Positions 1 to 8,612 of a DNA stretch of 64,000 bases are shown piece after piece. Positions within the stretch are counted from its first letter, which is position 1, and the number at the start of each line of letters is the position of its first letter. This DNA comes from CAUZFZ01 sp963579025 (GTDB lineage Bacteria > Planctomycetota > Planctomycetia > Planctomycetales > Planctomycetaceae): positions 62,001 through 126,000 of the forward strand of contig CAUZFZ010000008.1 in NCBI GenBank assembly GCA_963579025.1. Direction: 5' to 3'. The translations under genes and the position numbers were made by a program. Under the pieces are notes generated by a model. It did not search any database and was not told where the DNA came from. It saw only the letters and a list, made by a program, of their open reading frames with translations.

Positions 1-191
1 GACCGCAGCGACAGGCGGTATCCGCGAATCTGGAATTCGATGGGATCGCCCAGCGGGGCTCGACCGACGAACTCAATGAATTCGCCGTCGGTCAGGCCCA
101 TTTCCATCAGACGCACCGCGATGGCGTCGTCACCGACCACATCGCGGATTCGGGCGACCTGCCCGTCGTGCAACGTATCAAGCGTCGGCAC
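1..191 (-). CDS. FeoA-domain protein, partial (cut by window edge)
   Basis: Sixty-three codons of a gene whose 3' part lies beyond the left edge. The translation begins VPTLDTLHDGQVARI and holds the FeoA signature: a Gly-Gln-x-Ala-Arg-Ile strand, then RLMEMGLTDGEFIEFV, then APLGDPIEFQIRGYRLSLR. FeoA is a small SH3-like cytoplasmic protein that assists the ferrous iron transporter FeoB; stand-alone copies and FeoA domains on DtxR-type regulators also exist. The start is a GTG at 191, only 3 nt after the stop of the upstream secreted-protein gene, so translational coupling is likely. A feoB partner would be expected just left of the window, but that cannot be seen. The family call is firm; whether the protein ends as a stand-alone FeoA is unknown. 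Confidence 0.85.
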   Translation of the reverse strand, partial: MPTLDTLHDGQVARIRDVVGDDAIAVRLMEMGLTDGEFIEFVGRAPLGDPIEFQIRGYRLSLR

Positions 192-194
192 TGT

Positions 195-941
195 CTATCC
201 CGTCTTCTTTGAGGTTGTGCGGCGGCGTTTCGATTTGGACTTCTTGTCATCTTCCTTGAAGAACTCCTCGGATTTGAGGGCCTCTTTCAGCAGAACTCGC
301 ACTGCGACAATCTGGACCCGTCCGCCGGCGGCCGGGACCTGCACGTATTCGACAGGTGTCCCCTCCTCGATCATGTCCGTCTCCGTCGTACTGACCGTGA
401 CTGTAGCGCCCTTGTCGATGTAAACGGGTGCCTTCTTTAACTGTGCCACGTTCAGCGTCAGTGTTTCGTAGTCGGCAAACTTCTCGTCCTGTTGCCGCGA
501 CATGATCATGCCGGCCAGGTCGTAAGCGTTCGTACTTTGACCAATCCGGTTGGGAGCCTTGGCGACCCGCGGCTTCGTGCGTTTCGCGAGCGGGCCGACA
601 TGTACGGTCCACTTCTTCACGAACAGCATCTGATTGGTCAGGACACCAGTGCCAGTCACAATCTGCCGGTCACACAGGAATCCGAGGTCACCTTTGGCCT
701 CGACCGAGAACTGAATCTTCGGCGAGATGAGTACTGTGATCGGATCGCCACCGGCTTCGCTCTTAATGACCAGCGAGGTCAGGCGTCCCTTCTTTTTCAC
801 CTCCGCAACTGTCCCTTTAAGCGACGGTGGCGGCTTCTGTGCCTTACCTTGCTGATTCCCCTGCGCCTGAACGTCCGGGGTCGAGCCAACCAGCAGACTG
901 CTGGCGAAGGCTGCAAACAGAATTGATGTTGAGAGTTTCAT
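195..941 (-). CDS. secreted protein of unknown function
   Basis: A 248-residue protein. The start is the ATG at 941 because it follows an AGGAG ribosome site 8 nt upstream and begins a typical Sec signal peptide (MKLSTSILFAAFASSLLVGS, cleavage near VQAQG at about residue 27); the longer open frame upstream runs into repeat DNA. After a short Gln/Lys/Pro-rich linker there is a probably beta-rich body (GTVAEVKKKGRLTSLVIKSE at the start) and a very basic C-terminus (KKSKSKRRRTTSKK). No family was recognised. It is followed after 3 nt by the FeoA-domain gene, so the two are likely co-transcribed; a link to iron handling is inference only. Confidence 0.75.
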   Translation of the reverse strand: MKLSTSILFAAFASSLLVGSTPDVQAQGNQQGKAQKPPPSLKGTVAEVKKKGRLTSLVIKSEAGGDPITVLISPKIQFSVEAKGDLGFLCDRQIVTGTGVLTNQMLFVKKWTVHVGPLAKRTKPRVAKAPNRIGQSTNAYDLAGMIMSRQQDEKFADYETLTLNVAQLKKAPVYIDKGATVTVSTTETDMIEEGTPVEYVQVPAAGGRVQIVAVRVLLKEALKSEEFFKEDDKKSKSKRRRTTSKKTG

Positions 942-1051
942 CGGCGTCTCCTGCGCGTGCCGGCGTATGACTCGCGTTGTGAAGGAGTAGAAAAAGCGGG
1001 CGATTCCAATCCTGCGGGACAAGCCAGCATACCCAGGCCCGGTATGCGTTT

Positions 1052-1073
1052 GTAGTAACCGCATTCACGCGGT
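1052..1073 (+). repeat. solitary GTAG-footed hairpin (REP-like)
   Basis: GTAG is followed by TA and a hairpin with arms ACCGC and GCGGT. The same foot and stem sequence recurs, inverted, as the right half of the paired element at 20993-21120, so this is one half of that family standing alone. Confidence 0.6.
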
Positions 1074-1095
1074 TCGGCTTCGTGCGTGCCGGGAC

Positions 1096-1255
1096 ACAAA
1101 ACCGTGAAGTAGACGGGACGTCAGCCGTAGCCCGATTTCTCCGAAATCGGGACCAGACGACATCGCAACCTGCCGGCACATCGACCGCCGCTCAGTCTTC
1201 CCAGGTCCAGGGCAGCGGATTTCGGAGAAATCCGCCTACGGTTTCACGGTTTTGT
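1096..1255. repeat. BIME-like paired hairpin element, GTAG feet, with outer inverted repeat
   Basis: Inside, GTAG (1127-1130) precedes a hairpin with stem CCCGATTTC / GAAATCGGG. A second hairpin with stem GCGGATTTC / GAAATCCGC is followed by CTAC (1236-1239). The whole is bracketed by inverted ends: AAAACCGTGAA at the left and TTCACGGTTTT at the right. A second copy with the same ends and with the two hairpins in swapped order lies at 48105-48213. Two REP units facing each other with GTAG outside is the architecture of a bacterial interspersed mosaic element. Confidence 0.8.
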
Positions 1256-1286
1256 TCCTGAACAGCCGCGATTCTTCCACCGTCGG

Positions 1287-3299
1287 CTAATTCACGCTCA
1301 GCCGGTGCACGAAGATGTCCAGATAGATCACGAACACCATCAGACCGAGCACGAACGCCATGCCGCAATAGGTGGCCGCGATCAGCACACGTTCACTGGG
1401 ACGTCGGCGCGTGACGCCTTCCCAGATCAGAAAGACCATGTGGCCGCCATCCAGAACCGGAATCGGCAGGAAATTGAGCACCGCCAGATTCACGCTGAGG
1501 AAGCCGAGGAACAGCAACAGCTTGGGCATGCCCTGTTTGGAGACCTCAAACGCCACCTGCGCAATTCCGACGGGGCCGTGCAGATTCTTGGTCGACAGGT
1601 CGCCGGAAAAGAGATTGCGGATCGTCAAGTAGATGTCGATCGCCGTATTTCGTGTGTGACGAAACGCCATCCCCAAAGCACCGACCATCGAGTCATCCTG
1701 CAACATCATGGATTCGGGATACAGAATGACGCCGCGGTTGGGAATGTACCGGTCGGGGTCGGCTGTGCTCTGACCCAGCTCTTTCGTCAGTGTTTTGTTG
1801 TCCTTGTCGTCGAACGACAGCGTGACCGTTGGCCGAGCGATTTCCTGAAGCTGCCAGAACGCAAACGCCATGTTCTTCTTGCTGGGCTGATCCAGTGCAA
1901 TCTCGATTGAGGACTTCTTCATCATCTGCTGAAAGTCTTCATCCTGCGATTCGATCTTCATCGACGCGAGTATCTCTCCGCCCCGGAGGCCGGCATTCCA
2001 TGCCGGGCTGCCTGGGTCGACTTTCAGCACCTTAGGAGTCAGATGGAAGGCAACACCGATGGACGGAATCTCCAGCGGTGTGTCGTCGGTGCGAACACTG
2101 CTCCGCCACGCGGGAGTGTCCGTCGGCGTGACTGTGATCGTCGGCTCTTCGGGCCTGGGAGCTCCTTCGACTGTCCGTTTCACTTTTACGTCGACTTCCT
2201 GCCCGGCGTGCTGTTCAAAAAAGTCGGCCAGGAACAGCGCGTTAATTTCCGTTCCGACATCCTGGAGATCAGCATCCTCACCTTTGACACCGACTGCCGT
2301 AATCTTGTCCCCCACTCGCAAGCCAGCCTGTGCTGCGGGCGAGCCCTTCTGGATGGCCGCGATCTGCTCGATTTCCATCCACAAACCAAGCCTCTGAAAC
2401 GGCCGTTTACCGACGTTCAGACTGACTTCCTGCCCATCCCGCTTAACCACGAATTCCAAATCTTCGGCTCGTCGTCGCGACTGGATGGCGACCAGCTCCG
2501 CGTATGACTCAATCTTTTCGCCACCGACCGAAACGATGACGTCACCTTCTTTGAATTCGACCCTGCCCGCCGGTGTGCCGGGAATGCTCGTCCGCTTGAC
2601 CTTGTCGCCTGTCTCAAGAACCTTGAGAGAACGGGCATCGGTAATTCCGATCATCCGCCGCTCGATCAGGTCGGGCGTGATGACGACGTCGAACAGCTTT
2701 CCGTCACGGTGTACCCCGCGGATTGCCATTTCGCCGCGCGACAGCGTGGTACCTCGCAGGATGTCGGAAAACGTCTCGATCTCCCGATCGTTGATTCGAA
2801 TCAGGCGGTCGCCGGTCTGGAAGCCACTCTGCCATGCGGGTCTACCCACCAGGACTTCACCGACCAGAGGCGGGGACGACTCGACGCCCAGCCGGAATGC
2901 TCCCGCGAAGAACAGCATGCCCGTGATGATGTTCATGATCACGCCAGCCGAAATAATGCCCATGCGCTGAGGCACATTCTTGGCCGAGTAACTGTGCGGG
3001 TCCTGAGCGATTTCGTCGCTGGAAAGCTGACTGGGGTCCATGTCATCCTGCCCGAGCATCTTGACGTACCCACCGAACGGGATCGCCGAAAGAGCGTACT
3101 CGGTGTCGCCTCGCTTGAAGCTCCACAGAATCGGACCAAAGCCGATACTGAATCGCTCGACAAACACGCCGCACCACTTGGCCACGGCGAAGTGACCGAG
3201 TTCGTGAAAGAAGATGACCAGGCCCAGCCCCAAAGCGACATACAGAATGTGCAGGGCCTTCACGAACAGCCAGCCTAACTCGAACGCGAGGATTTCCAC
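1287..3299 (-). CDS. rseP: RseP/S2P-type intramembrane zinc metalloprotease with multiple PDZ domains
   Basis: A 670-residue site-2 protease (M50). In this family it cuts anti-sigma factors or signal-peptide remnants within the inner membrane. The zinc site HELGH is at residues 32-36 inside the first membrane helix, and the second motif LDGGH is at 616-620 next to the C-terminal helices. Between them lie at least three PDZ-like stretches (about 115-200, 225-300 and 305-380, perhaps another near 410-450). That makes it much longer than the roughly 450-residue E. coli RseP. The start is a GTG at 3299 preceded by AAGGAG 8 nt upstream; it overlaps the end of dxr by 25 bp. The dxr-rseP order is the common bacterial arrangement. 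The several ECF/anti-sigma pairs in this window are possible clients, which is inference. Confidence 0.93.
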   Translation of the reverse strand: MEILAFELGWLFVKALHILYVALGLGLVIFFHELGHFAVAKWCGVFVERFSIGFGPILWSFKRGDTEYALSAIPFGGYVKMLGQDDMDPSQLSSDEIAQDPHSYSAKNVPQRMGIISAGVIMNIITGMLFFAGAFRLGVESSPPLVGEVLVGRPAWQSGFQTGDRLIRINDREIETFSDILRGTTLSRGEMAIRGVHRDGKLFDVVITPDLIERRMIGITDARSLKVLETGDKVKRTSIPGTPAGRVEFKEGDVIVSVGGEKIESYAELVAIQSRRRAEDLEFVVKRDGQEVSLNVGKRPFQRLGLWMEIEQIAAIQKGSPAAQAGLRVGDKITAVGVKGEDADLQDVGTEINALFLADFFEQHAGQEVDVKVKRTVEGAPRPEEPTITVTPTDTPAWRSSVRTDDTPLEIPSIGVAFHLTPKVLKVDPGSPAWNAGLRGGEILASMKIESQDEDFQQMMKKSSIEIALDQPSKKNMAFAFWQLQEIARPTVTLSFDDKDNKTLTKELGQSTADPDRYIPNRGVILYPESMMLQDDSMVGALGMAFRHTRNTAIDIYLTIRNLFSGDLSTKNLHGPVGIAQVAFEVSKQGMPKLLLFLGFLSVNLAVLNFLPIPVLDGGHMVFLIWEGVTRRRPSERVLIAATYCGMAFVLGLMVFVIYLDIFVHRLSVN

Positions 3300-4435
3300 T
3301 TATTCGTCTCCTTCCGAGCCCATTCGTCGAACCGGATCAAATCCGAAAGCGACGGTGAGGGATCGAAGTTGTGAGCATCAAGGACTGCGCGGCACACGCG
3401 TGGGATTTCGATAAACGCAAGGTCACCGGCCAGAAACCGCTCAACGGCGACCTCACTGGCGGCATTCAACACGGCCCCGCAACTCCCGCCGCGTCGGGCG
3501 ACTTCAAAGCCCAGATCCAAAGCCGGGAAAAGCTCCCGATCTGGCGGCTCAAAGTCCAGTGACCAGGTGGCCGACCAGTCCATTTTCGGACTCGGACACT
3601 CCAGCCGGTCTGGCCAGGTGAGAGCATACTGGATCGGCAGCTTCATGTCCGGTGGGGAAAGTTGGGCAATGCAGGAACCGTCTGCAAATTCGACGATGGA
3701 GTGTACGACGGATTGTGGATGCACCACGACCTCAATCTGGTCCGCTTCCAGCCCAAACAGCCATTTTGCCTCGATGACCTCCAGAGCCTTATTCATCAGC
3801 GTCGCCGAATCGACGGTGATCTTCGGACCCATGTTCCAGGTCGGGTGTCGCAGAGCCGCATCCGGCGTGACGGCTTCAATCTGCTCGCGGGACCAGCCGC
3901 GGCATGGTCCGCCGCTTGACGTCAGAATGATCCGTTTCACATCGTGTCGCTGTCCGGCCTGCAACGCCTGGAAGATCGCACTGTGCTCGCTGTCGACAGG
4001 CAGCAGAATGGCGCCCGTTTCAGCAGCCTTCTCGACAACCAGCGGACCGGCAACAACCAGCGTTTCCTTGTTTGCAATCGCGACTGTCTTGCCGGCTTCG
4101 ACTGCGGCCCATGTGCCCCGCAGACCCGCGGCCCCGGCGATCCCCGAGACGACGACATCAACATCGTCAGACGCCGCAAGCTGCTCGATTTGATCCGGTC
4201 CGTAGGTCAGCTGCGTTTCCGAATGGAACGCATCACGCTGGACTTCTCCGTTGAGCGACGTATCGCTGAGCACAGCCCTTGGGATAGCGAAATCATGCGA
4301 CTGCGCAGCCAGTCGCTGCCAGCGTCGACGAGCAGTCACTCCAACCAGAGACATCTCATGGCGGAGCCCGTCGAGCACTTCGAGACAACTGGTTCCAATG
4401 GAGCCCGTGGAACCGAGGACGGCGATCCGCTTCAT
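3275..4435 (-). CDS. dxr: 1-deoxy-D-xylulose 5-phosphate reductoisomerase
   Basis: A 386-residue cytoplasmic enzyme that converts 1-deoxy-D-xylulose 5-phosphate to 2-C-methyl-D-erythritol 4-phosphate with NADPH, the committing step of the MEP isoprenoid route. The start is the ATG at 4435, because it opens directly with the NADPH-binding motif MKRIAVLGSTGSIG. The longer frame to 4729 reads through hairpin repeat DNA and is rejected. Family landmarks include ANKETLVVAG, the metal/substrate motif PVDSEHSAIFQ, SSGGPCRGW, and a Pro-Thr-Trp-x-Met-Gly-x-Lys segment (HPTWNMGPKITVDSATLMNK). Length is normal for the family. It is translationally coupled by overlap to rseP downstream. Confidence 0.96.
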   Translation of the reverse strand: MKRIAVLGSTGSIGTSCLEVLDGLRHEMSLVGVTARRRWQRLAAQSHDFAIPRAVLSDTSLNGEVQRDAFHSETQLTYGPDQIEQLAASDDVDVVVSGIAGAAGLRGTWAAVEAGKTVAIANKETLVVAGPLVVEKAAETGAILLPVDSEHSAIFQALQAGQRHDVKRIILTSSGGPCRGWSREQIEAVTPDAALRHPTWNMGPKITVDSATLMNKALEVIEAKWLFGLEADQIEVVVHPQSVVHSIVEFADGSCIAQLSPPDMKLPIQYALTWPDRLECPSPKMDWSATWSLDFEPPDRELFPALDLGFEVARRGGSCGAVLNAASEVAVERFLAGDLAFIEIPRVCRAVLDAHNFDPSPSLSDLIRFDEWARKETNKWKSSRSS

Positions 4436-4469
4436 TTGTCCGGCTGGTCCTGGTGGATTTTCGACGAAA

Positions 4470-4579
4470 CTCGTTCCGACTCTCCGCGTCGGAATGCCTG
4501 ACATGACACTCTGCGTCCCCTGAGTCGGACGGGACGTGGAGCGTCCGACAGGCGTTCCAACGCGGAGCGTGGGAACGAG
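4470..4579. repeat. GTTCC-type inverted repeat, copy A
   Basis: About 110 bp made of nested palindromes: a GTTCC-N-GGAA type outer hairpin on each side and a central GGAC/GTCC pair around CTCTGCGTCC and GGACGTGGAGCGTCC. Copy B at 18398-18507 has the same order of blocks with scattered substitutions. It lies in the divergent gap between dxr and the M50 gene at 4707, so it may be part of both leaders. Confidence 0.75.
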
Positions 4580-4706
4580 GGCGGGCTCTGCGTACGAACG
4601 GGACTGGCAATGCCGATAGTTCTGTTCCCGCAGATCGAGTGCGATTCTAGGATGCCCCTCAGAAACGCAGCAACCTCGACTCGGTTGGTCCGCAGGAACT
4701 CTCACT

Positions 4707-5681
4707 GTGCAGGATGACTCAACAATCACGATCCCACCGACACACCCATCCGAGGCGCAGTCACAGCACAGCGAGAATGCGAGTGCGAGCCAGTCGCCCG
4801 AATCGTTCGCGGCCGACGCAATGCGGCAGCGGCTTCGTCAGCGAATTCGGCGCATGTTTCCGATTGCTGCGCTGCTGTTCCTGTTGACCTGCGCAAGTAC
4901 CTGGGCAGTCGGCGGGCCGGAATATGCGACTGCTGTGATGGGCATTCTGCTGGCTCACGAACTCGGGCATTACGTTCAGACGTTGTACCATCGGGTCCCG
5001 GCGTCGCCGCCGCTGTTCATCCCCATGCCGTTTGTTCCATTCGGAACCATGGGGGCGGTCATCGTGCAGGGATCGGGCTTCGCGGACCGGCGGGCGCTGT
5101 TCGACATCGCGATCAGTGGACCACTCGCAGGACTGATCGTCGCAATACCCGTCGCCTGGTATGGACTCCAGACATCCGAGATTGTCGAGGTCACGGCGGA
5201 ATCAACCGCCATGATCTGGGGAGACCCGCTGATTCTCGAATGGCTGATTGAACTCAAACACGGACCGTTGGCCGAGAATCAGGAAGTTGTTCTGAATCCG
5301 CTGCTGTTCGCCGGTTGGGTGGGCATTTTCATCACGGCACTCAACCTGATGCCGATCGGCCAACTCGACGGTGGCCACATCATGTACACGTTGATTGGCC
5401 GGCATTCGCACCTCGTGGCCAACGGTGTAATTCTGGGCGCGTTCCTGTGGATGATTTACACGCTGGACATCGCGTACGCGCTGATGGTCGGTCTGTTGAT
5501 CATGTTCGGCACACGGCACCCGCCGACAGCGGACGATTCGGCAAGGATCGGCCCCGTGCGCGCGGTGCTGGGCGTGCTGACGCTTGCGTTCGTGGTCATC
5601 GGATTCACGCCCCGACCACTGACGATTCACCAACCCGACCCGCAACCCATCCAACTTCCCGGCGAAGCGGTGGCGGTGTAG
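4707..5681 (+). CDS. site-2 protease family (M50) membrane protein
   Basis: A 324-residue polytopic membrane protein of the M50 family. HELGH sits at residues 84-88 within a helix, followed by a loop rich in Pro (PASPPLFIPMPFVPFGTMGA), a second motif NLMPIGQLDGGH near 215-226, and several more hydrophobic segments. It lacks PDZ domains and has a hydrophilic Ser/Gln-rich N-terminus of about 45 residues, resembling the plant EGY / cyanobacterial S2P branch rather than RseP. The start is a GTG at 4707 with AGGA about 9 nt upstream; no better in-frame start precedes the first helix. It is transcribed divergently from dxr-rseP, so two different intramembrane proteases sit back to back. Substrate is unknown. 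Confidence 0.88.
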   Translation: MQDDSTITIPPTHPSEAQSQHSENASASQSPESFAADAMRQRLRQRIRRMFPIAALLFLLTCASTWAVGGPEYATAVMGILLAHELGHYVQTLYHRVPASPPLFIPMPFVPFGTMGAVIVQGSGFADRRALFDIAISGPLAGLIVAIPVAWYGLQTSEIVEVTAESTAMIWGDPLILEWLIELKHGPLAENQEVVLNPLLFAGWVGIFITALNLMPIGQLDGGHIMYTLIGRHSHLVANGVILGAFLWMIYTLDIAYALMVGLLIMFGTRHPPTADDSARIGPVRAVLGVLTLAFVVIGFTPRPLTIHQPDPQPIQLPGEAVAV

Positions 5682-5770
5682 GACCGGTCCGACGGACAGA
5701 TTTCACGCAAAGACGCGAAGCCGCAAAGTCAGGAACTCGTGTTCGCCCGGACGCTCGCGTCACCCGTTGT

Positions 5771-5905
5771 TCGGCGCGGGTCTCCGACCCCGCTGAGTTT
5801 CTGACCGAAGGTCTCCCCCGATCTTCCCTGCAGTCGCAAAGATGCCAGGGCGGCACGGGGAGACCTGCGGTCAGTGCTTCGGCGGGGTCAGAGACCCGCG
5901 CCGAA
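5771..5905. repeat. GGTCTCC-type inverted repeat, copy 1
   Basis: Arms run from TTCGGCGCGGGTCTC to GAGACCCGCGCCGAA with an inner pair (GACCGAAGGTCTCCCC against GGGGAGACCTGCGGTC). It is related to 29149-29273 and 44856-44987. A separate half-repeat (CACGCAAAGACGCGAAG) lies just before it at 5702-5718 and is related to the element at 33449-33517. Confidence 0.75.
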
Positions 5906-5927
5906 CACGTTTACGCGGACGCTCGCT

Positions 5928-6965
5928 TCACTTCGCTGCATCCGCCTTGCCGGCGACGGGATTCTCTTCAGCGGCAAGGTCCCATCGCTGCAGTCCGTTG
6001 TGCCCGACAGCGATCAATGTGGTCGCGTCGCTCAGCAGGAATTGCTGCAGGTGCCCTTTTGGTTTGACTTTGTGCGTTGCCTTCTTATCCGACTGATCCC
6101 AGAACGCGATCACTCCGCCGCCGTCGCCGCCACCGGCTCCCACAAGAACTCCGCCGGGCAGGAACGCGATATCGTTCAGCACGGCCTGGTGGGAATCTTC
6201 ACCGACGAATGTCCGCTCGCCTTTCTCCCAGTTCCACAGTTCGGCGCGGCACGGTCCGACGAATCCATCAACATTGCTGACCTGACCGATTCCGGCAACG
6301 GCCAGAGTTGCTCCATCATCAGAGAAGCACAGCGACCGAATCCCTCCAATGGACCGCGAGCGTTTCCTGGCGTCGTAGGTATAGAAGCCCGGAGCCTGAA
6401 ACGTGTGCAGGCACTCGCCGGAATCCAGATCCCAGATTCGTACCTCGCCAATGCGATCGCCGCTTGCGGCCAGTCGGCCATCTGGTGAGGCGGCGACCGC
6501 GTAGATCGTCGAATGGAAGTGCTCCGGAGTTTGCGGTTTGTGGCCCGTCAGCGAATGCAGCACTTCGCCCGATTCCAGGTCGCGAACAATTACGCGTACG
6601 TCGTCGCCGACCGAGACAAGCCGTGGGCCAGCAACCGTCAGGTCGCGAATCCAGCCTGCGTGAGCGTTGTCGATCGATCGGACTGGTTGACCGTTCTCGA
6701 TACGCGTCCAGTTCAGTCGCCGGTCGTATCCCGCGGAAATCACGATTCCATCGTGCTGCACAAGTCTCGAAATGTAATTGTCGTGATTCGACCAGGCCCG
6801 CTGCAGTTGAGGCCCTTCGGCATCGAGGTCAATTGTCCAAACGGCTCCGTCCATTCCGCCCATATAGAACCGCGAGCCGGAGTCGTCGGTACAGAGCGAA
6901 TACGTGATGCCGGGATGCTCCCAGGTGCAGTCCAGCTTCACAGATTTCAAGTCGAGAGATTTCAT
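5928..6965 (-). CDS. WD40 repeat protein
   Basis: A 345-residue beta-propeller protein without signal peptide or membrane segment, so probably cytoplasmic. WD-like blades are visible throughout, for example GRLAASGDRIGEVRIWDLDS near the middle, DDGATLAVAG, and LIAVGHNGLQRWDL near the end; about six to seven blades fit the length. Such proteins are binding platforms with no predictable reaction. It lies downstream of the DUF1501 gene on the same strand. WD40 proteins often accompany DUF1549/DUF1501 genes in planctomycetes, but here an inverted repeat (7051-7143) separates them. The start is the ATG at 6965; the ribosome site is weak. Confidence 0.85.
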   Translation of the reverse strand: MKSLDLKSVKLDCTWEHPGITYSLCTDDSGSRFYMGGMDGAVWTIDLDAEGPQLQRAWSNHDNYISRLVQHDGIVISAGYDRRLNWTRIENGQPVRSIDNAHAGWIRDLTVAGPRLVSVGDDVRVIVRDLESGEVLHSLTGHKPQTPEHFHSTIYAVAASPDGRLAASGDRIGEVRIWDLDSGECLHTFQAPGFYTYDARKRSRSIGGIRSLCFSDDGATLAVAGIGQVSNVDGFVGPCRAELWNWEKGERTFVGEDSHQAVLNDIAFLPGGVLVGAGGGDGGGVIAFWDQSDKKATHKVKPKGHLQQFLLSDATTLIAVGHNGLQRWDLAAEENPVAGKADAAK

Positions 6966-7050
6966 ATTTCATATCCGCAGATTTCACACCGCTACAACCG
7001 CACGTTCCCGCCCGCAACATCGGAACGGGACGACTAAGGGTCAATCTGGA

Positions 7051-7143
7051 AATAACTGTCACAATCAGCCGCAGGGCGTTAGCCCCGGTTTCCTGCAGCA
7101 ACCGGGGCTAACGCCCTGCGGCTGATCATTTCGGACAGTTATT
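7051..7143. repeat. 93-bp inverted-repeat element (MITE-like)
   Basis: Nearly perfect arms. The outer ends are AATAACTGTC and GACAGTTATT. Inside are ATCAGCCGCAGGGCGTTAGC and its exact reverse complement, separated by a loop of about 10 bases around CCTGCAGC. It contains no coding capacity and lies between two minus-strand genes. Only one copy is seen in this window. Confidence 0.8.
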
Positions 7144-7155
7144 GCCAGGACGATG

Positions 7156-8457
7156 CTAAGCCAGAACAGCCTCGATCGGCTCAGCGTCCTCTGGTGCCAG
7201 TGGCACGGGCCGTTGTCCGTACATGTAGTGCTTCCAGGGATCGCATCCGACGGCCCGATAAATGGTCGCCGCGATGTCGCCCGGTCCGGCCTTGCCATCG
7301 GCGACTTCAATGCCGTCCTTATCCGTCTTTCCGTAGACAGCCCCCGGCTGGACGCCGGACCCGGCCATCATGAATGACCAGGCAGCCGCATAGTGATCCC
7401 GCCCGACGTCTTTATTGATCTTCGGAGTGCGACCGAACTCCGACAGCACAAACACGTGCGTGTGATCGAGAATGCCTCGTTGCTGCAGGTCTTCGAGCAA
7501 CACGCTCATCACGTTGTCAAAGTCCGGTACCAGTTCGCGGTGACTCTCGAAGTTATCGTGATGACTGTCCCAGAATCCGCGAGCCACTTTCACCACCGGC
7601 ACACCCGCCTCAAGCAGCCGACGGGCGAGGAGTGCGTGACGCCCGAATTCTGTCGGGCCGTATTTGATCCGCTCAGTTTCCGGTTCCGCATCGACATTAA
7701 AGACCTCATGCGAATCCATCAGGCCACGGGCTCGATCGAAGGCACCGTTGTAGCTGTCGACCAGTTCTCCGCCCGCACGGCGTTCGGCAAATTTCTCGCT
7801 GAACAGCCGGCGCAGCTTCTCCCGCTCGTCGTATTGACCGCTGCTTAAGCCATCGGGCACATCGATGTTCCGCGGACGAATCCCGTCTTCCAACAGCACT
7901 GGTGCGTAGTGGCCACCGTAAAACCCCGTCGACGGGCGGCGGCGGCCCTCTGTCGAGCGGAAGATCGAGATGTAACCCGGCAGGGTGCTGTGCGGTCGAG
8001 CGAGTTCGCGGGCGAGGATCACTCCGATTTCCGGATACGCCAGACTGGGTTCTTTCGTGCGACCAGTGCTGACGAGATCAGCGGCCGGTGCATGCGCCGT
8101 AATCTTGGTGTCGAGTGAGCGGACGACCGTGAGCCGATCCATCATCCCGGCCAGCTTCGGCATCAGTTCGCAGCACTGGTAACCCGGAATGGCTGTCGGA
8201 ATCGTACGGAACGGGCCACCGGTTTCCCGGCCTGGCTTCGGATCCCACATTTCAAACTGGCTTGCACCACCGGACAACCAGATGAACAGAACCTGCTTCT
8301 GGCCGGACGTTGGCTTGTCCGAACCCGGCGCATCCGACGCCAATGACGGAACTCCACCGTCCATCATCGCCACGCCAGTAGCGCCGCCGGCCAATGTGCC
8401 CCGGAGAAAGACGCGGCGGTCCATGACGTTGCCCTGCATTGCAGTTCGCACGCTCAC
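7156..8457 (-). CDS. DUF1501 protein (sulfatase/alkaline-phosphatase-like fold)
   Basis: A 433-residue protein of the planctomycete-expanded DUF1501 family. The fold is related to sulfatases and alkaline phosphatases, but the substrate is not established. The start is a GTG at 8457, preceded by AGGGAG 7 nt upstream; an ATG at 8424 begins MDRRVFLRGTLAGG, a Tat-type signal, so export is likely whichever is used. Conserved parts are VLFIWLSGGASQFEMWDPKP near the N-terminus, DSHHDNFESH and VLSEFGRTPKINKDVGRDHY in the middle, and a C-terminal block on the predicted product. The partner DUF1549/1553 gene is directly upstream on the same strand (8613-10187), the usual pairing. Confidence 0.9.
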   Translation of the reverse strand: MSVRTAMQGNVMDRRVFLRGTLAGGATGVAMMDGGVPSLASDAPGSDKPTSGQKQVLFIWLSGGASQFEMWDPKPGRETGGPFRTIPTAIPGYQCCELMPKLAGMMDRLTVVRSLDTKITAHAPAADLVSTGRTKEPSLAYPEIGVILARELARPHSTLPGYISIFRSTEGRRRPSTGFYGGHYAPVLLEDGIRPRNIDVPDGLSSGQYDEREKLRRLFSEKFAERRAGGELVDSYNGAFDRARGLMDSHEVFNVDAEPETERIKYGPTEFGRHALLARRLLEAGVPVVKVARGFWDSHHDNFESHRELVPDFDNVMSVLLEDLQQRGILDHTHVFVLSEFGRTPKINKDVGRDHYAAAWSFMMAGSGVQPGAVYGKTDKDGIEVADGKAGPGDIAATIYRAVGCDPWKHYMYGQRPVPLAPEDAEPIEAVLA

Positions 8458-8525
8458 AGCGGAACTCCCTTGATGTGCCTGCTTCGGTCTTTGGAACTGT
8501 CCCGAAATAGATTCCCGATTTCGTC

Positions 8526-8589
8526 GTAGCGAAAGTCGCCAAGACTTTCGGCATCGTCTGTGGCCGAAACTCTTGGCGAGTTTCGCTAC
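8526..8589. repeat. BIME-like paired hairpin, GTAG feet
   Basis: GTAG precedes a hairpin CGAAAGTC / GACTTTCG, and a second hairpin CGAAACTC / GAGTTTCG (opposite orientation) ends in CTAC. It sits between the DUF1549/1553 gene and its DUF1501 partner, so any co-transcript would contain it. Confidence 0.75.
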
Positions 8590-8612
8590 GGAAGTCATTC
8601 CAGGACTATTCC

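Larger units (their letters stand above)
942..1286. other. intergenic region holding REP-type hairpins
   Basis: There is no credible gene in these 345 bases. They hold a solitary GTAG-footed hairpin (1052-1073) and a paired hairpin element (1096-1255), described separately. The flanking genes are both on the minus strand, so the region also contains the 3' side of rseP and the promoter area of the secreted-protein gene; no clear promoter was recognised. Confidence 0.6.

Noticed and set aside
4436..4729. N-terminal extension of dxr
   Set aside because: It reads through a GTTCC repeat element and lies before the canonical MKRIAVLGSTGSIG start.
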